Positions 6,911-9,317 of a stretch of 9,317 bases of DNA are shown piece by piece. The notes below the pieces were generated by a model. It saw nothing but the letters and a program-made list of their open reading frames with translations, was not told the DNA's origin and did no database searches. The DNA comes from Eubacteriales Family XIII. Incertae Sedis bacterium (GTDB lineage: Bacteria > Bacillota > Clostridia > Peptostreptococcales > Anaerovoracaceae): positions 1 through 9,317 of the forward strand of contig JAITKU010000179.1 in assembly GCA_031278255.1 (NCBI GenBank), written 5' to 3'. A program made the translations under genes and the position numbers. Each line of letters begins with the position of its first letter. Position 1 is the stretch's first letter.

Positions 6911-8161
6911 ATGAAGTTCAGCACGCTTGAAGATTTTTCCACAATCACCGGCGTGGGCGTTTCTGCGATGAACATCAACGGAGAGGTTTTCTATGCTTCC
7001 TCCGCCTATGAACGTTGCAGGAGCGCCTTGTCCCATATGTCCAAGCTGTTCGACAATGAGGAGTTGTGCCGCGTGTCCGCCGTTTACAACAGCTACCGGG
7101 CCAAGCGCTTCGGGGGGCGGTTTATTTTTTACTGTCCGCGCGGCTTCGTCTTTTTCGTTTCGCCGCTCATCCGGGGCGGCCGGTCCGACGTTTCCATCCT
7201 CGGAGGCCCTGTTCTCATAAGCGATTACGATGATTACATCGAATTCGACGTTGCCAAGAAGGTCGATTCTTTTGACAGAAAGAAGCTGTTGAAAATCCTG
7301 TCCTGCATCCCGGTCGTGAACGTGCGCACGGTGACGGCCCTGTCGGAACAGCTTTTCGTCAACGCGCTGCATCTGAGCGACAGCGATTATATGCTGTCCA
7401 CGGACGCGGAGGCCTCGCTTCGCCTAAAGGAATACATGCGTTCCGTCGGCGGCGTATCCGACCGCGACGACGACTATCAGACCAAGCAGGAACAGAAATT
7501 GATCAAGGCGCTGGCGCAGCACGACGAGTATCCCGCGCGCGCGCTGCTGAACAGTATCATCGGGCATATCCTGTTCCACAGCGGAAAGAATTTGGAATTG
7601 GTGCGCAACAAAATGCTCGAATTCACCGTTTTGCTGTTGCAGACGGCCATACGGAAGCCGGGCGTTGACATGGATTACATCTTCGGACGGGATTGCGCCG
7701 CGCTGTCCGAGATAGACAATCTGGAAACGCTTGACAACATCGTGGATTGGCTGAACGATCTGATCTCCCGTTTTTCGGAATGTATCTTCAACAACGACAA
7801 CCATTCCGATGTCATTTTCAAGACGATTTCCTTTATGAAGAGCCATTACAGACACGAGATCAGCCTCGAGGAGATGGCCCGCGCCGCCTACATCAGCCCG
7901 TCTTATCTGAGCAAGGTCTTTAAGCAGGAAACCGGGTATACGATCAACAATTATCTGAGCAAGATAAGGATAGACGAAAGCAAGAAGCTGATGGCGGACA
8001 AGTCCCTCAGTCTGCTGACGATCTGCGGCATGGTCGGCTTCGAGGACCAGAGCTATTTCAGCAAGGTGTTCAAAAAGCAGGAGGGCGTTTCGCCCGCGCA
8101 GTACCGCAAGCGATTTGCGAATAATCTGATCGCCGTCATGCAGGGCCGTTCCATTTCATGA
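6911..8161 (+). CDS. AraC-family regulator with N-terminal PocR-like sensor domain
   Basis: Encodes 416 residues. Residues about 1-115 resemble the PocR ligand-binding domain: three family-position cysteines remain (C36, C53, C75), followed by the FVSPLI and SILGGPVLI segments that end the fold. The usual CHAG motif reads CPRG here. A helical middle part (about 160-295) is typical of PocR-AraC proteins. The C-terminal AraC double helix-turn-helix spans about 300-402, with the first recognition region ISLEEMARAAYISPSYLSKV, the linker helix and the second unit ending in YFSKVFKKQEGVSPAQYRKRF. It is a cytoplasmic DNA-binding protein with no membrane segments. ATG 6911 is chosen because GGAGGTG (6894-6900) lies 10 bases upstream; an in-frame TTG at 6884 precedes that site. 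It follows the methyltransferase by 65 bases without a clear terminator, so the two may share the 5987 promoter. The ligand is unknown; PocR-domain regulators respond to small metabolites and often sit near corrinoid-dependent pathways. Confidence 0.88.
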   Translation: MKFSTLEDFSTITGVGVSAMNINGEVFYASSAYERCRSALSHMSKLFDNEELCRVSAVYNSYRAKRFGGRFIFYCPRGFVFFVSPLIRGGRSDVSILGGPVLISDYDDYIEFDVAKKVDSFDRKKLLKILSCIPVVNVRTVTALSEQLFVNALHLSDSDYMLSTDAEASLRLKEYMRSVGGVSDRDDDYQTKQEQKLIKALAQHDEYPARALLNSIIGHILFHSGKNLELVRNKMLEFTVLLLQTAIRKPGVDMDYIFGRDCAALSEIDNLETLDNIVDWLNDLISRFSECIFNNDNHSDVIFKTISFMKSHYRHEISLEEMARAAYISPSYLSKVFKQETGYTINNYLSKIRIDESKKLMADKSLSLLTICGMVGFEDQSYFSKVFKKQEGVSPAQYRKRFANNLIAVMQGRSIS

Positions 8162-8261
8162 CCGGGCGCGCGTCCGGCCGGGGTCCGTCGCGCAAAGGCG
8201 AGCGTCCGTCTGACATTCGACTTCGCCTCATTCCTCCGTTCGCCCGAGGCTCACTTCGCCG

Positions 8262-8300
8262 GCCTGTTTTACACTGCGGCTAAAGCCGCGTAAAACAGGC
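8262..8300. terminator. Long hairpin in the convergent junction, possible terminator
   Basis: GCCTGTTTTAC (8262-8272) pairs perfectly with GTAAAACAGGC (8290-8300). Inside it GCGGC (8276-8280) pairs with GCCGC (8285-8289) around the loop TAAA, leaving only a 3-base bulge, ACT. It lies about 100 bases after the regulator's stop codon. On the plus strand only a short TTTT follows (8303-8306), and on the minus strand no T tract follows, so it is a weak intrinsic terminator by sequence though a strong structure. It may instead belong to a dispersed intergenic repeat. The whole non-coding stretch 8162-8342 shows no gene. Confidence 0.45.
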
Positions 8301-8329
8301 GATTTTGAAGCGCGGGAAGCACCCAAATT

Positions 8330-8347
8330 GCTGAACGGATGTTCAGC
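8330..8347 (-). terminator. Hairpin over the stop codon of the putative glycosyl hydrolase
   Basis: GCTGAAC and GTTCAGC form a perfect 7-base-pair stem with a 4-base loop. The TGA stop of the minus-strand gene (8343-8345) lies in the stem. On the minus strand the stem is followed by AATTTGGG, a poor T tract. It may end transcription of that gene weakly or work together with the larger hairpin at 8262-8300. Confidence 0.35.
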
Positions 8348-9317
8348 GGCCCGGCGGTGCGGCGCGCAGGTCGGGGTCCTTATTTTGGATGATGCCGCCG
8401 CCGTCGTAACGCACGTTCGCATCCCACAGGAGCCATTCGTTCAAGCCGGCGTCGTAGACCGCCTGTATCTGCGCCTCCCGCTCTTCTGCGTCGTAGTCCG
8501 AATGATATCGGAGGCCGGTCATCGTAAAATCCTGCAGCCAGGGCCGCACACCCGCCACGTGCAGATCAGCGGGTATGGCCGCCAGCTTTTCGTTCGACAG
8601 GCGCAGGGCGCCCGCTATCGTTTCGTAAGGATACAGGTCCGGATGATCGAGGCCCATGCTGCCGTCCGCGTAGTGCGAGGGATAGATCATCGGGCAGATG
8701 AAATCCAGTATCTTGGCGAGTTCCGTGTAGTTCTGGCCGACGATGGCCGCATCCCCCTCTATGCCCATGATCGTTCCGTATACGTCCGCCGACACGCTCA
8801 CGCCCAAGGGCTTCAGCGCGCGCACGGCGAAGCGCGCAAAATCCTCGATGATCCGCATACGGTCCCGCCCCTCCGTATCGCCGAAATCGGCGTTTTCGAG
8901 CCTGTCCGTCGCGGCGAAGCGGGCGTAGTCGAACTGTATTTCATCGAAGCCGAGCGCGGCGGCACCCTGCGCGATTTCCAGAATGAAATCCCACGCGTCG
9001 CGGCTGTAAGGATTCAGCCAAGCGTTTCCCTGCGCGTCGCGCCACAGGCCGCCGTTCTTGTTTTTGATGTACAGTTCGGGCCGCAGCTTGTGGGTGTTGT
9101 TGTCGAGGAAAGCGACGATCCGCGCGATGGCGTAGATATTGTGCGCTTTCAGCTTTGCCAGCAGTTCACGGATGTCGGGTATGTTCCGCACGGTGATACC
9201 CGCCTCGTCCGCGTAGGGAATGCCGCCGCGAAAGGTCACGAAGCCCTGTTCGTTCTTCACGTCTATGACCATCGCGTCGAGCGTCGTGGCGTCGCACAGG
9301 GCGATCAACTCGTCCGC
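8343..9317 (-). CDS. Putative TIM-barrel glycosyl hydrolase, DUF4015-like (5' partial)
   Basis: The last 324 codons of a gene entering from the right edge. The frame is open to position 9317; the TTG at 9306-9308 is an internal leucine codon, so the signal or anchor region, if any, is not visible. The protein resembles the putative glycosyl hydrolase domain DUF4015 (Pfam PF13200 as I recall it). Counting from 9317, features include DAMVIDVKNEQGFVTF (about 14-29), an AHNIYAIARIVAF strand (about 58-70), GLWRDAQGNAWLNPY (about 90-104), FDEIQFDYARF (about 124-134), DVYG (178-181), ICPMIYPSHY (207-216) and EWLLWD (294-299). The acidic residues after the strand FDEIQFD are candidate catalytic groups. 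Activity and substrate are unproven for this family; a role at the cell surface or on exopolysaccharide is only a guess. It converges on the regulator gene and is probably unrelated to the acs operon. Confidence 0.82.
   Translation of the reverse strand, partial: ADELIALCDATTLDAMVIDVKNEQGFVTFRGGIPYADEAGITVRNIPDIRELLAKLKAHNIYAIARIVAFLDNNTHKLRPELYIKNKNGGLWRDAQGNAWLNPYSRDAWDFILEIAQGAAALGFDEIQFDYARFAATDRLENADFGDTEGRDRMRIIEDFARFAVRALKPLGVSVSADVYGTIMGIEGDAAIVGQNYTELAKILDFICPMIYPSHYADGSMGLDHPDLYPYETIAGALRLSNEKLAAIPADLHVAGVRPWLQDFTMTGLRYHSDYDAEEREAQIQAVYDAGLNEWLLWDANVRYDGGGIIQNKDPDLRAAPPGR

Noticed and set aside
8228..8422. 64-codon minus-strand frame in the convergent junction
   Set aside because: It crosses the stop of the hydrolase gene in another frame and includes the hairpin arms; no ribosome site or domain supports it.

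Overview
The window carries most of a Wood-Ljungdahl (reductive acetyl-CoA) gene cluster, then a regulator, then an unrelated convergent gene. High GC, strong AAGGAGG-type ribosome binding sites, the closeness of the acetyl-CoA synthase to the Moorella enzyme and a Bacillota-style putative glycosyl hydrolase suggest an uncultured, high-GC acetogenic member of the Bacillota (class Clostridia). That assignment is an inference; there is no rRNA gene here.

Plus strand, 3-5978: the 3' part of a CooC-type nickel-insertion ATPase (open at the left edge), then acsB (acetyl-CoA synthase), acsD and acsC (small and large subunits of the corrinoid iron-sulfur protein, CFeSP) and acsE (methyl-tetrahydrofolate:CFeSP methyltransferase). 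All face the same way with gaps of 17-85 bases, so this looks like one operon. AcsE passes the methyl group of methyl-THF to the cobamide on AcsCD, methyl-CFeSP delivers it to the A-cluster of AcsB, and AcsB joins it to CO and CoA. CooC supplies nickel to the CO dehydrogenase. That subunit (acsA) and the corrinoid reductive activator (acsV) are not in the window; acsA may lie just upstream.

Plus strand, 5979-8161: a consensus sigma-A promoter (TTGACA-18-TATAAT) precedes a second enzyme of the MeTr fold. It resembles the MtgA/MtqA/MtvA group, which moves methyl groups between corrinoid proteins and THF. Next comes an AraC-type regulator with an N-terminal PocR-like sensor domain. This pair may be a separately controlled link between methylotrophic substrates and the acetyl-CoA pathway, but no substrate-specific methyltransferase (MttB type) or partner corrinoid protein is visible.

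8162-8342 is a non-coding convergent junction with two hairpins. From 8343 to the right edge, on the minus strand, lies most of a putative TIM-barrel glycosyl hydrolase (DUF4015-like), open at its 5' end. I see no mobile elements, CRISPR arrays, tRNAs or rRNAs. The most unusual points are the orphan methyltransferase with its regulator, the perfect promoter whose expected start site would cut off the apparent ribosome binding site, and the hairpins at gene junctions.
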